Origin: Verrucomicrobiota bacterium
GTDB taxonomy: Bacteria > Verrucomicrobiota > Verrucomicrobiia > Opitutales > Oceanipulchritudinaceae
NCBI GenBank assembly: GCA_009908535.1
Contig: JAAAOD010000133.1
Span: forward strand, 1-15,390
Reading direction: 5' to 3'
Length of the DNA stretch: 15,390 nt
Positions 15,372 through 15,390 of the stretch are shown here, piece after piece (position 1 is the stretch's first letter; every line of letters begins with the position of its first letter). The notes beneath the pieces were generated by a model. The model saw nothing but the letters and a program-made list of their open reading frames with translations. It ran no database searches and was not told the origin of the DNA. Both the position numbers and the translations under genes were made by a program.

Positions 15372-15390
15372 TTTTCCTTCGTCCCTTTCC

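Noticed and set aside
1..15390. CRISPR arrays, tRNA or rRNA genes, integrases or transposase genes
   Set aside because: None was found on reading through. The only repeat arrays are protein-coding (TSP3, kelch, the 23-residue units), and the palindrome carries no transposase.

Overview
The window is high-GC bacterial DNA from a Gram-negative organism with an outer membrane. The mix of genes suggests Verrucomicrobiota or a nearby PVC-type lineage: thrombospondin type-3 and LVIVD surface proteins, a kelch and Gly-rich exported protein, DUF1573, a TIGR03545/TIGR03546-type membrane protein, and several starts without a clear Shine-Dalgarno. No rRNA or tRNA was recognised, so the lineage is an inference. 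Nine of the ten genes lie on the minus strand and are read from right to left.

Right half, in the order of transcription (15371 down to 7261). A 919-residue exported surface protein carries TSP3 calcium-binding repeats, an LVIVD propeller, and a C-terminal array of an exact 23-residue repeat that I cannot name. It is followed by a kelch/Gly-rich/Ig-like exported protein. After a strong hairpin come three tightly packed genes for secreted proteins: a vanadium-haloperoxidase-like enzyme with every vanadate-binding residue present, a DUF1573 protein, and an (alpha/alpha) toroid protein. ATGA or TGATG overlaps join the last three. The cluster looks like an envelope or secretome operon.

Middle (6773-7262). 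The only plus-strand gene encodes a secreted DUF4174 protein. Between its stop and the stop of the convergent toroid gene lies a perfect 58-bp palindrome with no spacer, filling essentially the whole gap.

Left half, in the order of transcription (6542 down to 441). A nucleotide-sugar SDR is followed by a single ORF that fuses a polyprenyl-phosphate sugar-1-phosphate transferase (WecA/WbpL type) to a DegT-type sugar aminotransferase. Next is a membrane protein that appears to fuse TIGR03546-like and TIGR03545-like proteins, which are usually two adjacent genes, then a small membrane/coiled-coil protein. The first two fit lipid-linked glycan initiation. The last two are of unknown role but belong to the envelope.

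Far left (1-440). No gene was found. Positions 1-170 are dense in hairpins and may be an unidentified structured RNA. Positions 281-418 hold five DnaA-box-like 9-mers, two matching TTATNCACA exactly. Gene direction argues against a simple chromosomal origin, so both readings are tentative.
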